Shown in pieces: positions 32,148-46,347 of a stretch of DNA of 64,000 nucleotides. The first letter of the stretch is position 1; every line of letters begins with the position of its first letter. Below the pieces are notes generated by a model. The model made no database searches. It saw only the letters and a program-made list of their open reading frames with translations, and had not been told where the DNA came from. The stretch lies in assembly GCA_003833135.1 (NCBI GenBank), contig QZLH01000180.1, forward strand, positions 61,897 through 125,896, in the 5' to 3' direction. This DNA comes from Oehlia diaphana. Lineage: Eukaryota; Glomeromycota; Glomeromycetes; Glomerales; Glomeraceae. A program made the translations under genes and the position numbers.

Positions 32148-34943
32148 TTACAATACCAATTCGGTTTTTATGCATAGATCTGATTGGGCTGATTGTATGT
32201 TTAAATTATCAAGACTATCATTATTTACTAATGAATCTTCGGATTGTTCGCTAATATCATTGACATTGGATTGACTTAAAATTTCTTTATATATTTGATT
32301 AATATCGGGTCTTTTCTCTGGATCTCCATCCCAACATTTTTGATAAAGTTGTTGATACTCTAAAGGCGTACCTTCCATTGGTTCTTCTCTAAGATTCTCA
32401 CGACTAATGTGATAGCCTAACATATCTCGTTCTACCATATGACAAAAAGGAGGTCGACCACTTGTAATCTCCCATAATAAAACACCTAAGCTATAAACAT
32501 CAGACCTTTTATCTTTTACATAATTTACATTCCTTATACATTGTGGTTCAACATATTCAATAATTCCCATCCTGTTACTTGTTGAATTAGATGTAACTTC
32601 CGTTAATTGTTTAGATAATCCAAAGTCTGCAATTAATAATTTACCGTTATTCACTAATATATTTTTTGAGTGCTAAAGAATAATTGTAAACGTTACTAAA
32701 AATTATTATTTAAAAAAAAATGTAATAAAAATAAATAAATTATAAATTATTGATTTACCAAATCTCTATGAATTATGTTCCTCGAGTGTAAACATAATAA
32801 TCCGCGTGTAATATCTAATGCCATTTGAATCTTATTCTCCCATTGTAATGAATCAAATTTTTTTTCTAAATATTCTCTTAAATTTCCTTCATTAGCGTAT
32901 TCCAATACCATAACATAACCAATATTATCTGCCCATTTAATTTAAATATAATTAATTAAATTTATAAGAATGAATTCAATAAATTAGACTATTAACGCAA
33001 ACCTTTTGTTATTCCAAGAAATCTATTAATATTGTCATGATAGCTGACCATACGAAGAAGTTTTAACTAAAAGAATAGTTTTTTATTACAAGCTACTTAT
33101 ACATTATGATGGATTTAAATATAATTCTTACCTCTTTTACGAAGTTTTTAATAACATTTTCATCGATTACTGAATCTATGAGACCTTTCAATGCAACTTG
33201 TTTTTTATCATTAGTTTCCGCTTTATGCACAAAGCCAAATCCTCCTTTACCAATTGGAATAGGTTTGCTAAATTCATTATATTCAAAGTAATTAATATCT
33301 TCTTCCTCCATTTTCTTTTTGATCCATTCCTGATTTTTAAATAAATATATAGTAAGTAAGTAATACTCTTTAAAGAAAGAGAATTAATGAAATCTTTCAA
33401 CAAGATTCTTTGTCGTCTTACAGAACCAATAGGACTAGAAGAACCAATAGAATTAGAAGAAGTTTTCGTATATAGATCTTGTAATACGGTAAATATCTTT
33501 GTAAATGAAGGCCTATAATTTGGATCATGATCAACAGCTAATATATAGATATTTACAAAAGTTAATATTATAAAATAAAAAGATAAGTGATTAAAAAAAA
33601 GAAAATTTTAATGAATATACCTTTTTTTGCAATATCTTGATATTCTTTTGGTAAAGGAGAAGCATCAGAAAATGGTTCACGGTATTTTTTTTCGCCAACA
33701 AGTTCAGTAATAGCCATAATATCGTTATAATTCGCATAAGGAACTTTTTCTTCGGCGATTTCCCAAAGTAAGATACCAAAACTATAAACTTCACTCTTTG
33801 TATTATATTTAGTTTGTGTTCCTAATTTTTCTGAATTTTCTGGTGCACAATATCGTACACGTTCTAGTGTTGTTTTGTGGTTTTTTGTAACATCAGTTAC
33901 GGCTTTACTTGAGCTAAAATTTGCGATCTTGGCTGTTTGATGATCTGTAATTAAAATATTCTCGGCTCTTATATCACAATGAACAATCTATTTAAAGGGA
34001 GTCAAGAAATGGTTAAACATATAAGAATATATAAACGTATATAAATATAATTTTAAAACAAGAAACCCTCATTAAAGATAATTACCTCAACAGCACTCAA
34101 GAAACTTAAACCTCTAGAAATATCAATAGCAAATAGTACTTTCGCCTTAACATCAAGTGGTCCAAAAGTATTATAAAATTCACGTAAATTACCATATTCA
34201 GCCCATTCAGTTACTAAAAACCATTTGTTACCATCAATAATAGCCAAACCAAAAAATTGAATAATATTATCACATTCTTCTAATTTTCTTAAAATTGTAA
34301 CTAGATTTTTAATATTATTCTTAGCTTCATCTGCTACTAATTTTAATGCAACGAAATCATTAATCCCATTTTTTATTCTTTTATATTTTTTTATTTTTTT
34401 ACCAACACTTTCTCCAACTTCAACTTCTTCAAAATCATTATATGGAAGTAATTCACTAGCAAATTGTAAAATTTGAATGGTCAAATCCAATTTTTTATTC
34501 AAATCCATTGCAGTATTTTCAATCTTATTAGCTTGAATATATTTAGATAATCCCTTTAATTGAGAAATTTCTTCTAGAAATTTACGTATTTTATCAGCTA
34601 CAGTAACTAATTCTCGTAAATAAAAATAGTATTCTTCTGTAAGAAGGTTTCCATCCTTTTCTAAATTTATTATAACTGATCCGGCTGTGGTTACTTTTTC
34701 TAACATTACACGACATATTCTTTTATTACTCACTGCATTCTCATTTATATCTACCATTTCTTGAAGCAACCTGGACATCTCTCTTATAAGTGGTAAAAAA
34801 TTTCCTAATGGTATCGCTGCATTTGCCGCGGCTTCTACTTCGGAACAAATTGTAGCTACTGCATTAACCACTGGTTCCGCGCCATCCACAGCAACCTCAG
34901 CTACTTTCAATGTTTTATTTTTAGGTGCGGCAGTTTCGCTCAT
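32148..34943 (-). CDS. Tandem pseudokinase-kinase protein with N-terminal helical (HeLo/MLKL-like) domain
   Basis: Seven exons (34086-34943, 33621-33987, 33422-33537, 33132-33329, 33003-33066, 32759-32928, 32148-32672) splice in frame to 765 aa. ATG 34943 (MSETAAPKN) is preferred over an in-frame ATG at 35069. Residues 20-165 form an all-helical bundle like those before kinase domains in MLKL-like and fungal HeLo proteins (inference from pattern). Residues about 195-430 are a kinase fold: Lys201 in FVALKLVAD, HCDIRAENIL for the catalytic loop, but ANFSSS where DFG should be and no glycine loop, so a pseudokinase. Residues 458-710 are a complete kinase: GKGGFGFV, Lys495, HRDLHSKNIL, DFGLSK, DVYSLGVLLWEITSG. 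The tyrosine-kinase-like order pseudokinase then kinase recalls metazoan JAKs by convergence. Likely a signalling protein; partner unknown. Confidence 0.88.
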
Positions 34944-37900
34944 AATTGTAAAAAAAACTAGATAAAAATTTATTAGAATAAGAAAGATCTGTGTATATGC
35001 TAACCAATTAACCTTGTAGCATTTATCACAATGTTGGTAACACCTACTAATAATCATTCCCTTTACCATACATAAATTTTTGTAATACGTAAATTTTTTT
35101 ATATATCAGTAATTTAATAAACTAGCAGCATTTTACAAGCTTACGAAAAAAATATTATTTTAGAAATTATTTACTTTGATTTAATTTTCCTTTGATTTAA
35201 TGATCATCATTGTTTAGTTTGCATGAAATCGTAAATTAGTTTAATAACATTATTTTCGTATCGTATCAATCTCTAAAAATTAAATTAGTTAATAATCGAG
35301 AAAAAATATGTCGAGAAGCGAATCTTCGTTTAATTATAATAAACACCATTCAATTTCGTTTCTTTGAATTTGAACTGCGAAAATCTTACTATACTACTAC
35401 TGTACTCATTGTTTCAACAACATATCTAGATAAACTATTAGAATAAATTATTTATTTTATTTGGTTAAACTAAGAACTTTAGCAGAATTCGAGAACTAAG
35501 AAAAGTAAACAAAGTATTAACTTGGAACACGCTTTCTAAGTTTCCCAATGACTTTTGTCAGAATTAGAAGTATTATTGAGATTGGAAGTCCAAATGGTAA
35601 CTTTCAGTGCACATCTGCGTTATGCTCCGTTTGAAATTAGAATATTCAACGTTCTTTTATAAAACATGTAAATTTGGATATTCGGAATTTCGAATATAGA
35701 TTTGAGATTCGTCATAATGCAACCCATAAAATTCAGAAAATATATAATATACAATATTTAAATTCTATAGATTCATTATATTCAAATTCAGTGTTGCATA
35801 TACGCAATACGCTGCGCCAACTACGCGAATTTACGTGAAAATCATATGATTTACTCGTGATTTTTTACTAAATTACTTAACGCGCGTCTATATTTTATTA
35901 TAGTTATATTTTCTCAGTCGTTCTATTGTTACGGTTTGATTCCAATTCCCATTTCCAATGACGTTAATGGAAAGTTCGTCATGTTTGACCAACAAAAAGT
36001 CTATTTAAACGGATTCACATTTATACTTCTCAGGGAAATATATCTGTAGAAGGAAAAATGAAACCACATTTACTTCAAGCGAAATTCTGCATACTGAGGC
36101 ATTTTAGATTTTTTAAACCAATCTACGGAGAAGCCTTTCAAGCTCAAAATAGATGCATATCTTGAATCTCTTGAGGCAACTATGAATAGTGAACAAGGAA
36201 AAAGGGGTAATAAAGCAAAGTTGCTATACGATGATTATAAGAAGGCGAGTAAAAAAACTTTTTTATTGAAAATGTTGGAATATGTGGCGTGGCGAACGAA
36301 AATCTCTAGATTGTTCGTCATTCAAAACTTTAATTGAGACATCAAGCCAGTAATTGGGCACAGATGGCCTCCTAGCTTGTCTGATGTTCTGATGGGATCA
36401 GAAATCGAATGAAAATCGGATATGAGGGTTGAAGAGTTCAAAATATTTTATTCAATCTGATAAAAGGAAAGTGGGAATATCAACGAGATCAACAGTGGAA
36501 TAAACAATTCCACATCAAAGAAGAATGAGGTAGAACCGGTCTCTAAAGAAACTGAAAAAAATTCAAACCTGCAATTCAGGTTGAACCATTTCGGTTGTAT
36601 TGTGAAAAGTTCTTCTTGATTTGTAAGTAGATTTTAGTATCTGACGTTGTTAATCAAAATAAATATTGACCATTGATTCTTTTTTAGTTATTATCTTGTT
36701 AGTATTATTTCAAAAATATATAATAAATACGTTCGAAGAAATCTCATCATTTTACTAGACCGTCAACGAAAGTTTTAATAATTTTATTTATAACAAAATT
36801 TTTTTATCACTAGTAGTCAATTCCATTTATTTTGTTTCCTATTTAACATTCACTTTGTCGGAACTTTTCTTATTGATAACAGATAAATAAGTATTCCATC
36901 CAAGTGCGACACAATTAACAACTAAAGTCCTAATAAAATGAAAATTGAGCAATTGTACAATTTATTAAAGTAGGTACAAAAGCCTGTGTATATTAGAAGG
37001 TAAAAAAAATATTAATATTAACTTAAGTAAAACAATGTCTTTAAGATAAATATTCTGATAGGAATTTACATAGTGAAAGCTTTTGATAGTTTGTCATAAC
37101 GATATTGCCAGGCTTTTAAATTTGCGATATATGAACTGTGCCCACAAAACACGTGCCAACTACCACGATTTCTTTATCAAATATGCTAAAAAGATCAAGA
37201 ATGGTAATAAAGTCAGAAAAATGACTAGAATCATGATGATGAATCAAATCGAAGTGTTATTAACATACCTTTCTTTTATTCTTCTTTATTCGCATTACAT
37301 GATAAAAGGATTTACTAACTAGAGCCTAATCTTTTGCAGTGGTCTAAAGATCGATTTTGAAATCAATCTTCGGAGAAATATGACCGCATCAAGAAAATCT
37401 ACCTTAATTACAATATAAAATTTGAGATCAATAAGGCTAAATTATTAATTCTATGCTAGAACTTTCCGAAAAAATATCATCCTGTGGATGAAGACCATGT
37501 GCTGCTAAATTTAACGTTCACCTCAATTGATTTTATGTTATGAAAAACTGAGCCATTTTGTTACGATCAGCGTCTTGTAAAAAAAAAATTTTATTACGTT
37601 ATAGCTTTGATGTAGAAAATAACGAAAATTCAAGAATAGCGCGTAGTACATACGTTTCTCTACATGTAAAACAAATTACATGATTGAGATAACCACTTCA
37701 AACCCGAAATTTTCTATCCTAAGGCCTATCTATTTCAATCATAAGACTACCCGATGTCTCACCTTTCTTATTTCCCTAGAAACTTCTATCTCTAACAACC
37801 ATAATATGCACAAGGACCTTTTCCGCCTTTTCTTTCATATTTTCATCTTTGTATCACAATAGGTGGGAGTACCAAGGATAGAAGTAGGTATTACTTCTCG

Positions 37901-39977
37901 CCATCCCGGTTACGTAATTCACAAAGATTTTCGTGTCCGCTCTTCTTCTCGATTAACTTCTCATATTTGACTTTTAAACGGGAAAATTAATGAAGCGAAA
38001 TAAGTGTAGGAATAGATGTTTTTGTGGCCCATAGGATAGATTGTCGGCTTGTAACAGTACGCGTTTCCAATTTGTCTAAAAGTTTACACAACGCTTCATA
38101 TATATCAATGCTAGGTTTTGGACTGAAATTGTTGAGTAATGCCCGAGATATCAGGAAATTTTACTTTCATAACAGGTTTATCTGCGTCAATACCAGCAAA
38201 GTCGGTTTGTTTTCCATTTTGATAACTTTTTTCCCCTAACAATCAACAGGGACAGGGAAAGCATTTGCGATCGTATTTCCTTTGACAAGACGGAATAAAT
38301 AATTGGATATTATTTTTTGTGAAATATTACAAACAAAAAAATTTATCTTGTCTCATGATCAGCCACATCAAAATTGTTGGATAATTGATAAAAATTCCAG
38401 CCTCCTTGGTGAAGTCATCATCACGTGCCTTATTTCCGATTTCTGCGGTTGGAAGCATCGAAATTCGAAATATAGATCCGAAAATTATTGTGAAAATGAT
38501 ATCATCCTCCATTTCTGAAAAGAAAAAAAATCCGGACTTGGTACGTACCCGCGTATTAACTTTAAAATAAAAAAAAGAGTATCTCATAACCCATAGTCCC
38601 ACATGTTCCAACGATGTGAGAATTTTTTTTCTTGTAAATGCTAGCACTTCGCAAGAAAAAATCATATTCATTCTTTAGGTCTTCCAATAATAATTTTGTG
38701 ATCAATAAAATTAATTCTGAAATAAGACCAACAATAAATAAATAAAAATTAAAAAATCCAGTTAATTGGTTGAACATTAATGTTTTCCTGATTATTACCC
38801 AAATTATAAAATCTAAAGAGATGACCTGATTGTTACCTGTCCAATAACTTTAGGTTCTGAAATTTTTTAAAGTCCGGCCAGCTTTAGGTTCTAATTCAGC
38901 CTAAATCTGGCCATGCTAATTCTGGCCGAACTGGGAAAATTCGAACATTTGTGAATGAAATTTTTTAGGCAAATATAAAAAGAACAAAATTATGTAGTTG
39001 ATAGTCAACTACTCAGAAGATTCTTATAGTTACTCTTTGGATAAATCAAAGCTTTTTTCATAATGTCAATCTCTAGTAAAAGACTAAGTTTTTGTAGATT
39101 TTAAAATTCTTTAATCGAAACAACCAAAAGAGCTATAACTTAGATGTAGGTTCGTTAATATTCTCATGTATATTTGGTCTATACTCCATAGCAGAAATTT
39201 ACCTATTTCGTTTTCCTGCAGAGCTAACATTTGTTAAGTCTTAAATCTCAATTTATTCATTTTTATCTAGCTTGTTATTTTTCATCTTTCTATTATGGAG
39301 CTTACAAGATTCGAGGAGCATCATCCTTATAAAAATTATATAAAAAATTATTATAATAGAGAGTAAACTCTAGCATGATATTACATAACGCAATATCTAG
39401 TGGTCATTCCATAAATACTGCGGGAATCGTTTTTTGGCCCCCTAATGAAAGTGACACCCAATATTTGTCGGTCTAATTAATTCTATTACAAAGTTAATGG
39501 ATAATAATAAGGTTCCATGCATAAATTCCATTAATTCTTGTAGGATCGTCCAATAAAAATAATTATATGTTACTGTTAACGAATACGTCAATCATGAATC
39601 ATCTATTAAAAAATTACTCTATATTTGGTAAAAAAAGTATGTATCTGGTTTGAAAAAGTGTCATAAGTATATGATTAATTGGATTATGGTAATGCTATGA
39701 TATTATTTCGAACATTTTAAATTAATTTCCGGATTCCGATTAATCCATAACTCGTAAATTTCAGGATGATCATCGACTCAACAGGGAATCAATCGAGAAG
39801 ATCAAAACCTTTTATTTTAATAATATCCCGTATATTATTTTTGTGCGACATTTGCATCTTGATTAAATAAGGATCGGAGCTTGTGTAAGGATCTTGCGCC
39901 ATAAATATGAATGAACGAAAAAAAATTTGAAAAAAAGTCTTCCCCTTTTTATTTTTTCTTTTTTTTTTAAAAAAAAC
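34944..39977. other. Long intergenic region with weak relics
   Basis: No gene can be assembled. An open run at about 36122-36338 (plus) reads KPFKLKIDAYLESLEATMNS...KKTFLLKMLEYVAWRTK and may be a relic exon. Repeated GGCCAG and TTTAGGTTCT words occur at 38840-38940. Other short ORFs (37083-37322, 38024-38671) have no motif, and most start at non-ATG codons. The last 70 bases are the leader of the F-box gene. Confidence 0.45.
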
Positions 39978-41702
39978 ATGAATAAAGATAATAACGTTGC
40001 TCAAGGAAATATTCCAGTAACTTTACCAGCTGATTGTATATATGAGATTATTCAATATTTTGTTCATGATATGAAAACTTTACATTCATGTATTGCTTTA
40101 AATCAAACTTTCTGTCAAATCTCTATCCGGATACTTTGGAGTAATCCATTTAAGTACGTTCAAGATGAAGTCAAAAGAAGTCTTATCTTTCAAACATATT
40201 TTTCTTGCCTTGATGATAAAGAGAAAGAACAAATAACACCTTTTCTTAAAAAGTCTGTTTCGTATTTTCCAAAACCTTTTATTAATTACCCAAGTTTCCT
40301 TCAAGAATTTGAAATAAATGATATACAAGCATCAATGAGGGTTTTTCTTCGTCAATACTATTCAGCTACACCTACAGAGAACAGAATTAATAGTATTGTT
40401 CGTATTCTTAATCCTTTTATTGAAAAGTTGTTATTCAATGACCAAAGTAATTTCAAGTATGTAAATGTTGATTTGAATGATCATCAAATAAGCGTTGAAA
40501 GAAATCAAATAGATATGAGTTCATTTAATAATGAGGTTCTTAAACAAGTTCTTTCAAATATCAAAAAATTCTCTTTTGGATTTAATTTTAAATTTGATAC
40601 TAAAAAGATGGAATTTTTGAAATTTGTACAAAGGAATGCGTCAATACTCGCTAACATAATCTCTAATCACAACAAAGATATTCAACATGTTAGGTTCTCA
40701 TTCACAGTATTACATACTAGAGAACATAGGAATGGAACGAAAAAGTTGATAAAGATTAGAACAGAATATGATAAATTATTAGAAATTTTGAAAACTTTTA
40801 TTCTTTCATTAAATAATTTGAAATCATTAGAAACTCATTGTTTTTCAAAAAACGTTGATTTTGCCAATTTATTTATAAAGCATTCACACTCTTTGGTTTA
40901 TTTAAAATTACATGATATATTTAGTTGTTCTACTGTTCTTAATATTATAGATCGTTGTCCAAATTTGAGAACGATTGAACTTACAAGTTTTTATTTTAAT
41001 GGTATTAATGATGTTGATTTAATTTCAATTTTTGATAAACCCATTACATCAAATTTAATGCATCTCAAGAACCTTTATGTTAGAATATCACATTCTTCTG
41101 TTCTTAAACTTTTTGAAAGAATTGTTTTAATGTCAAATAATGGTCTCAAAACCCTTTTTTATGGTAGACAAGATATTTATAATCCCTTTACTAATCATAA
41201 TGTCACGTCATCAATTCAACCATTCTGTGCGAATCTCACTCATTTATTTATAATAGTAACAGCTGGAAGAGAATTTTCATGTACTGTTTCATTTATGAAA
41301 AGTTTGAAGCATCTTGTTCATTTAAAATTGAGTTGTAGCAATTCTCTTAAAGATGATGCTGTTACAGAATTAGCACATTCATTTTCTCAATCTTTAAAAA
41401 TCTTGGAGATGGATTACCTTGTAGTAGCAGAGAAGTTAAAAGTTTTGTTAGAGAATGTGCATTGTAATTTCAAAGAAATTAGCATATTTGCGCGTATTAA
41501 TGATGCTATTCTAAAAGTTATTATGGAATATGCCAGTCGAAAAAATTCCTTAAAGAAACTTAGGTATATGAATGATAAGAATGTTTTATATTTTTATCAA
41601 CCCCAACTTACAACACAAATATTAGAAGAAGCAAAGGATCTATTTATAGTTGAAGATAGTACAGAACCCTTTACAAAAAGCTTTCTTAAATCAATATTTT
41701 GA
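39978..41702 (+). CDS. F-box protein, intact, single exon
   Basis: ATG 39978 opens a 574-aa ORF beginning MNKDNNVAQG. Residues about 12-55 form the F-box: LPADCIYEIIQYFVHDMKTL then HSCIALNQTFCQISIRILWS and NPF. The rest is a solenoid with recurring leucine-rich-repeat-like units, such as LKNLYVRISHSSVLKLFE and LVHLKLSCSNSLKDDAVTEL followed by AHSFSQSLKILEM. F-box proteins bring substrates to SCF ubiquitin ligases through Skp1; the repeat part would bind the substrate, which is unknown here. This is the only complete F-box copy of four in the window. It has no introns and no frameshift, so it is probably functional. A T/A-rich leader precedes the start. Confidence 0.88.
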   Translation: MNKDNNVAQGNIPVTLPADCIYEIIQYFVHDMKTLHSCIALNQTFCQISIRILWSNPFKYVQDEVKRSLIFQTYFSCLDDKEKEQITPFLKKSVSYFPKPFINYPSFLQEFEINDIQASMRVFLRQYYSATPTENRINSIVRILNPFIEKLLFNDQSNFKYVNVDLNDHQISVERNQIDMSSFNNEVLKQVLSNIKKFSFGFNFKFDTKKMEFLKFVQRNASILANIISNHNKDIQHVRFSFTVLHTREHRNGTKKLIKIRTEYDKLLEILKTFILSLNNLKSLETHCFSKNVDFANLFIKHSHSLVYLKLHDIFSCSTVLNIIDRCPNLRTIELTSFYFNGINDVDLISIFDKPITSNLMHLKNLYVRISHSSVLKLFERIVLMSNNGLKTLFYGRQDIYNPFTNHNVTSSIQPFCANLTHLFIIVTAGREFSCTVSFMKSLKHLVHLKLSCSNSLKDDAVTELAHSFSQSLKILEMDYLVVAEKLKVLLENVHCNFKEISIFARINDAILKVIMEYASRKNSLKKLRYMNDKNVLYFYQPQLTTQILEEAKDLFIVEDSTEPFTKSFLKSIF

Positions 41703-42819
41703 ATTGGTATGTAATAGTAATTTCGTATTGTTAAGTTATTTTGTTATATTTATTTACAAAAATATTAAGCTTCCTATGAAATTTTTATTAATATATATAT
41801 ATATTTCTTTCTTTCATAGAAATATTATATGGGATATTAAAGAATTTTTATATTTGATTTTTTTTTCTCTTTGTTTCTCTCAGATTTGTGTTTTTATAAA
41901 TTATTAAATGTGACAATAATTTTTACAGTCAATAGCCTATTTTAATAAATAAATAGCACAAGTGAGAATTTTTATTAGTGTATTCTAAATAAAGATCCCG
42001 ACCATGGTATTTAGTTTGTCTTGAATTTATCTGTTAATATAAACTTATTGCACCATTCATACTAAAAGTAATTTGATTATTATAAAATATGTTAAGAAAA
42101 TATACCAGACACCAAGAACTTAGGTCACGGAGTACTAATGCAATGGTAGACCAGGCATTCACATTACTCTTTTTTTGAAGGGAAGCATCAAATTTCGTAG
42201 ATTAATTATTTATTAAAAATATAAATTCACTATTTTACGAAATAAATTCATTATTGTGAAATATTAAAAGTAGCTCTTATTCTTATTTAGAAGTAAGAAT
42301 GTTATACAATACGTCAGTGTAAGTATTAAAATTTATGTAATGATAAATTACTCAATTTATGCGGAATAATTAATAAATATTAAAATCGCAATTTGCCATT
42401 AACGAAATTAACGTTTTAGATATGATGATTCGAAACTTATAACAAAGCAGAACCGAGTTTTTTTAGCCAGACTTTGAAAATTTGATTTCGATTCAAAGGT
42501 GCGAGACGTTCTTTAGGACTTCTTTAGTAATGTCATTAATCACCTAAAATTTCTATAACATAATGATATTGTTCTTAATGATTAAATTTCTTTAGAACTA
42601 ATGTTTTAGGGTATTTGAACTTTAATCCTTTTATGAATAATAATGATTTTAAACATTGTTGTAAACATAATTTATTATAATACAAAACCTACATAATAAT
42701 ATTTAATTTACTACTTCTTTGATATACTGCTACTTTAGTAATTAAGATCTCTATATTACAATGATTTTGTACTTCAACATCAAAATTTTTTTACTTTACC
42801 TTTCATTAATACCTCTCTC
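41703..42819. other. Intergenic, AT-rich, no gene seen
   Basis: 3' flank of the F-box gene and spacer to an F-box relic. The ORF at 41650-41907 is a shadow of the gene end. Confidence 0.55.
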
Positions 42820-43550
42820 AGTTGACTAAAGGTCACTTTTCTTTCTCATAATATGTTCTTCTACATAAGGTAATATATCATCATTACCAAATCGCATAAA
42901 TGTATTTTGAGAATTTTTTAAATATTTCAAAATCATTCTTATTGAAAATAGATATAATTCTAATTTAAAAAGGGAGAATTTGTCCTAATTCTTTTAATAC
43001 TATTGAACTAAGTCTATGATTTATCAAATTCTATATAAAATATTCAAATATTTTCAATTAAATTAAATGCCAAATAAAAAATTTGATTAATGAAATTGTT
43101 ATACAATTAGAATAATTTGAATAAATTTGTATTGCATTTGAAACCCTTTTTAAGTTATAAATTTTAATATTTGAAACAAAATTAATTTTTTTAAAAATTA
43201 ATTCAAAAATTACATTTAAATAACCATGATTATTAAAAGTATTTTTTACATTTCTAATAGATGCAACCCACTTTTCAATAGAATGTCCTATTTCATCTGT
43301 ATTTAACAAGGATAATTGAACAATGATGTATTTAAAGGAAATAAATTATTATTCATTTCATAATCGGTTATAATTTAAATCATGTAAATAAATTTCAAGA
43401 AAACGATTATTTTAGAAGGATTTGAAAATGGATTTTCCCATAATAATAGAATCGCCAAACGACACCATAATCTATTAACCAACATACGTGAATGTTAATT
43501 TTGAAAAATTATTGAATAATTTCATTTATTGATTCAGGCAAATCAATTTT
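42820..43550 (-). pseudogene. F-box protein relic
   Basis: Reading from about 43540 downwards, frames broken by stops and shifts give IIMGKSIFKSF, FLEIYLHDLNYN, NNLFPLNTSLFNYPCLLNTD, EIGHSIEKWVASIRNVKNTF and FMRFGNDDILPYVEEHIMRK. These parallel the F-box gene at 52559-54111 (IEIYLHNLNEYD, LFNYPSFIQRINTFKIEQSI, EKWITSIGVLKD, KDILPYIKKYIMKEK) in order, but the middle of the protein is missing. Non-functional. Confidence 0.7.
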
Positions 43551-46345
43551 TTGAATGTGCTGTAATCAAAAGCAAGGGGAAAAGGGAACAGTGAAAAATC
43601 AAAAAAAAAGAAAATTACTTCAAAAATGCGATGACATTATATTAAAAAAGGCATACTTCATTTATAATTATGATTTTTCTTGACTCATGTATGGAATACG
43701 GCGTATTTCGCATTGATTACAGAGATTACAGAAAATCATTAGGATCATTAGGATGGAAAAGATTTTACGTCATCTATTTCAATGTAATATACCACTAATA
43801 ATGTTTTTGTTCAATTGATTATATTTGTATTCCCTAAAATTAACAATCTGGCCGTTTTTTCATTATTATAACTAATTTTTTAACACATGTTTATTCTACA
43901 TTCATGTTTTTTACAAACCTCTAATGTATGGCATAAATATAAATCAGTTGAATCAGATTTTTCAGAAATTAATTTTAATGAAATAGAATTTTTTGATTAA
44001 TGTTTGAAAGTTTATTGATAATCTGTTTATAGTCAAAATGGAATATTTTATTAGATATAATTTTTGCAAAAAAAAGTTTACATGCAAAAAATATATTATA
44101 AAACGATTCTATAATAATACTGCGATAATGTTGTATCAAATAGTTTGAATAGTTTGAATATAATTATTGTATTAATCCAATCTTACCTATTTATGTATAA
44201 TAGATGCATCTTTTAGCTATTGTTCTGAACAACTATAAAATATAACTATATAGTTTGTTTTCTGCGAAATACTGAATTTATTTTTAATATATTTATAATT
44301 ACATACGTTAATATATGGTCCTTATATCAAAATTTACCAAATGAATTTGAAGCCTCTCCGCAAAATACCAATAATAGGATTTCACCTACTTATTAGAAGA
44401 GATTAGTTGTTTTGTTTCCATATAATTTTCAAAATAAACTTATCTTTGATACAAGCTGTAATTTAATATTAATGCATATTCCGATCCAATATGCTTTATT
44501 AAGGAAATATATCTAAATTAAACTTACTCTACTTACTCTTCAATTCATCATATTTATATGTCTTTTACTTTTTATCAAATTTTTTTATTCCAAAAATATA
44601 CAAGTTGATTGTATCTTTTATTTCTATCAACAAATTCTGGCAATGCTTTGTAAGCATATAAAGTTATTTTATTTTTTTTTTCAGAATAAGTATAAAGAAT
44701 CCTTTTTTAAATACATCAAGTGATTCCAGATTTTATTCTTTTACTCAGTTGAAGCTTCACCATTTTTAGTATAATACATTTTATTATACTTGACATACTT
44801 TCATAACTACTCTTTAAAAATCATTTTGTAAATGTTTAGAAGGCATAATAATTATACATAGTTATTTAACAATTTATAGTAGTTTATTAATTTATAATGA
44901 TTTTATTTATTTATAACAATTTTATCAATTTTAGCAAGATTTATACTTTATTAAATTTGAATTCATTATTTTATTTAGACAGGAATAAAGAAGATTCAAA
45001 TAATTTATGTATAGGTTACATTTATTGATCATATAAATTATAAATTCTTAAAAAAATTAACTTAGTCTAGAGGTATTTTTCAAAATTTTAAACTACATAC
45101 CCCCGTTTTTAGCTAACTAATAATAAAATTTATAATATCGAGTTCGTCTTAATCGACTCAATGAGAGGAATTAATTTAGGAAATATTGTAATTATAATTT
45201 ATAAGCAGACTGGAAGATTTGTATGGAGTTATATACTAATTTATATTCGTGTGTAATGTAGATTGATTTATGATTTTATATTATGAGTAATGAGAAAGTG
45301 CAGAAATTGAGTACTACATAAATAAGAAGAAATGATGTGATTAGACATGTATGACTTACCTTTTTAATCCATTCGAAGTTTAAAAATCATTTTGATGATA
45401 TTCATAAAATCTTGCATTTTTTTTCTTTTAAATAGTAATTTAAATTTCAGATACGTTAACCTTTTTTCTTTCTATTTTCGCTCCTAATTGTTTATATTCC
45501 ACGTTATACTTACCTAATTGTTTAAATAACCCAGCATATGGAAATGTGAAATTACACCATTGTCAACACCTATCCGATTTCAATGGCAAAGCCTGCTTAA
45601 TATCAGGATTCCTAAATAAATCAGATTCATAATAGTTATTTCGTGGGAAGCCGTAGATATCATTAATCATCATGGCAGAACCATGATGATAATGAAGTCA
45701 AAAGCATTACAAGATTTACACACTTCGCCTACAAAAATGATAGCTTTGTATACAAAACTAAGGTTTTTTATAAGATTAAAGTGCAATATATGCATGATTT
45801 TAATTCACTCATAACAGTATATCCATGCAAAACAGTACAACTAAATGCTAGCGTTTTATTAATCGTCTTTTATCTAAGTTAGTCTTCCATATTAATCCTT
45901 AAATAGTAATTTCATATAAAATCTCATTTTCTAACATCTTTATTCTGTAAAATATGTGACATAATAAATTTGAACGTTTTATGTTTTGATGGGCAACGGG
46001 TATATTTACATGAGTGCAACTAGTATATTGTTGTTGCATGAGTACAGCCAGTATATTGTTGCATGAATGTAACATGTATATTGTTAATGGTATATCATTT
46101 CATCCTAATTTAGCAAAAGTAAATTACATTCAAAATTTTTTTTTTGAAATTATCTAATGAAATTTGAAAGTGATTATTCAAAAATTATTCTACTCTATTA
46201 AATTCTGTTATACTATCCGTACATAGTAATACTCCATCAACACTACTATGGAAAACTTTTTGTCCCTACGTCATATATTGATAGCGCGGAAGCCTTTTGC
46301 ATAATATTTTCTATAATTAGTAAAAGCAAGATAAGAGACTACTTG
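43551..46345. other. Intergenic, AT-rich; only a short tandem repeat
   Basis: No coding signal. Three imperfect units of ATGAGTACA-CAGTATATTGTTGC (about 25-36 bp) lie at 46009-46095. The rest appears unstructured. Confidence 0.5.
46009..46095 (+). repeat. Three imperfect tandem units with TATATTGTTG core
   Basis: ATGAGTGCAACTAGTATATTG, ATGAGTACAGCCAGTATATTG and ATGAATGTAACATGTATATTG follow one another with short GTTGC spacers. A small decaying minisatellite. Confidence 0.75.
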
Positions 46346-46346
46346 T

Positions 46347-46347
<1 letters not shown>

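Noticed and set aside
36062..36620. A gene built from the 36.1-kb open run
   Set aside because: One stretch of about 70 codons looks coding, but no start, acceptor or continuation fits and no domain is recognisable.
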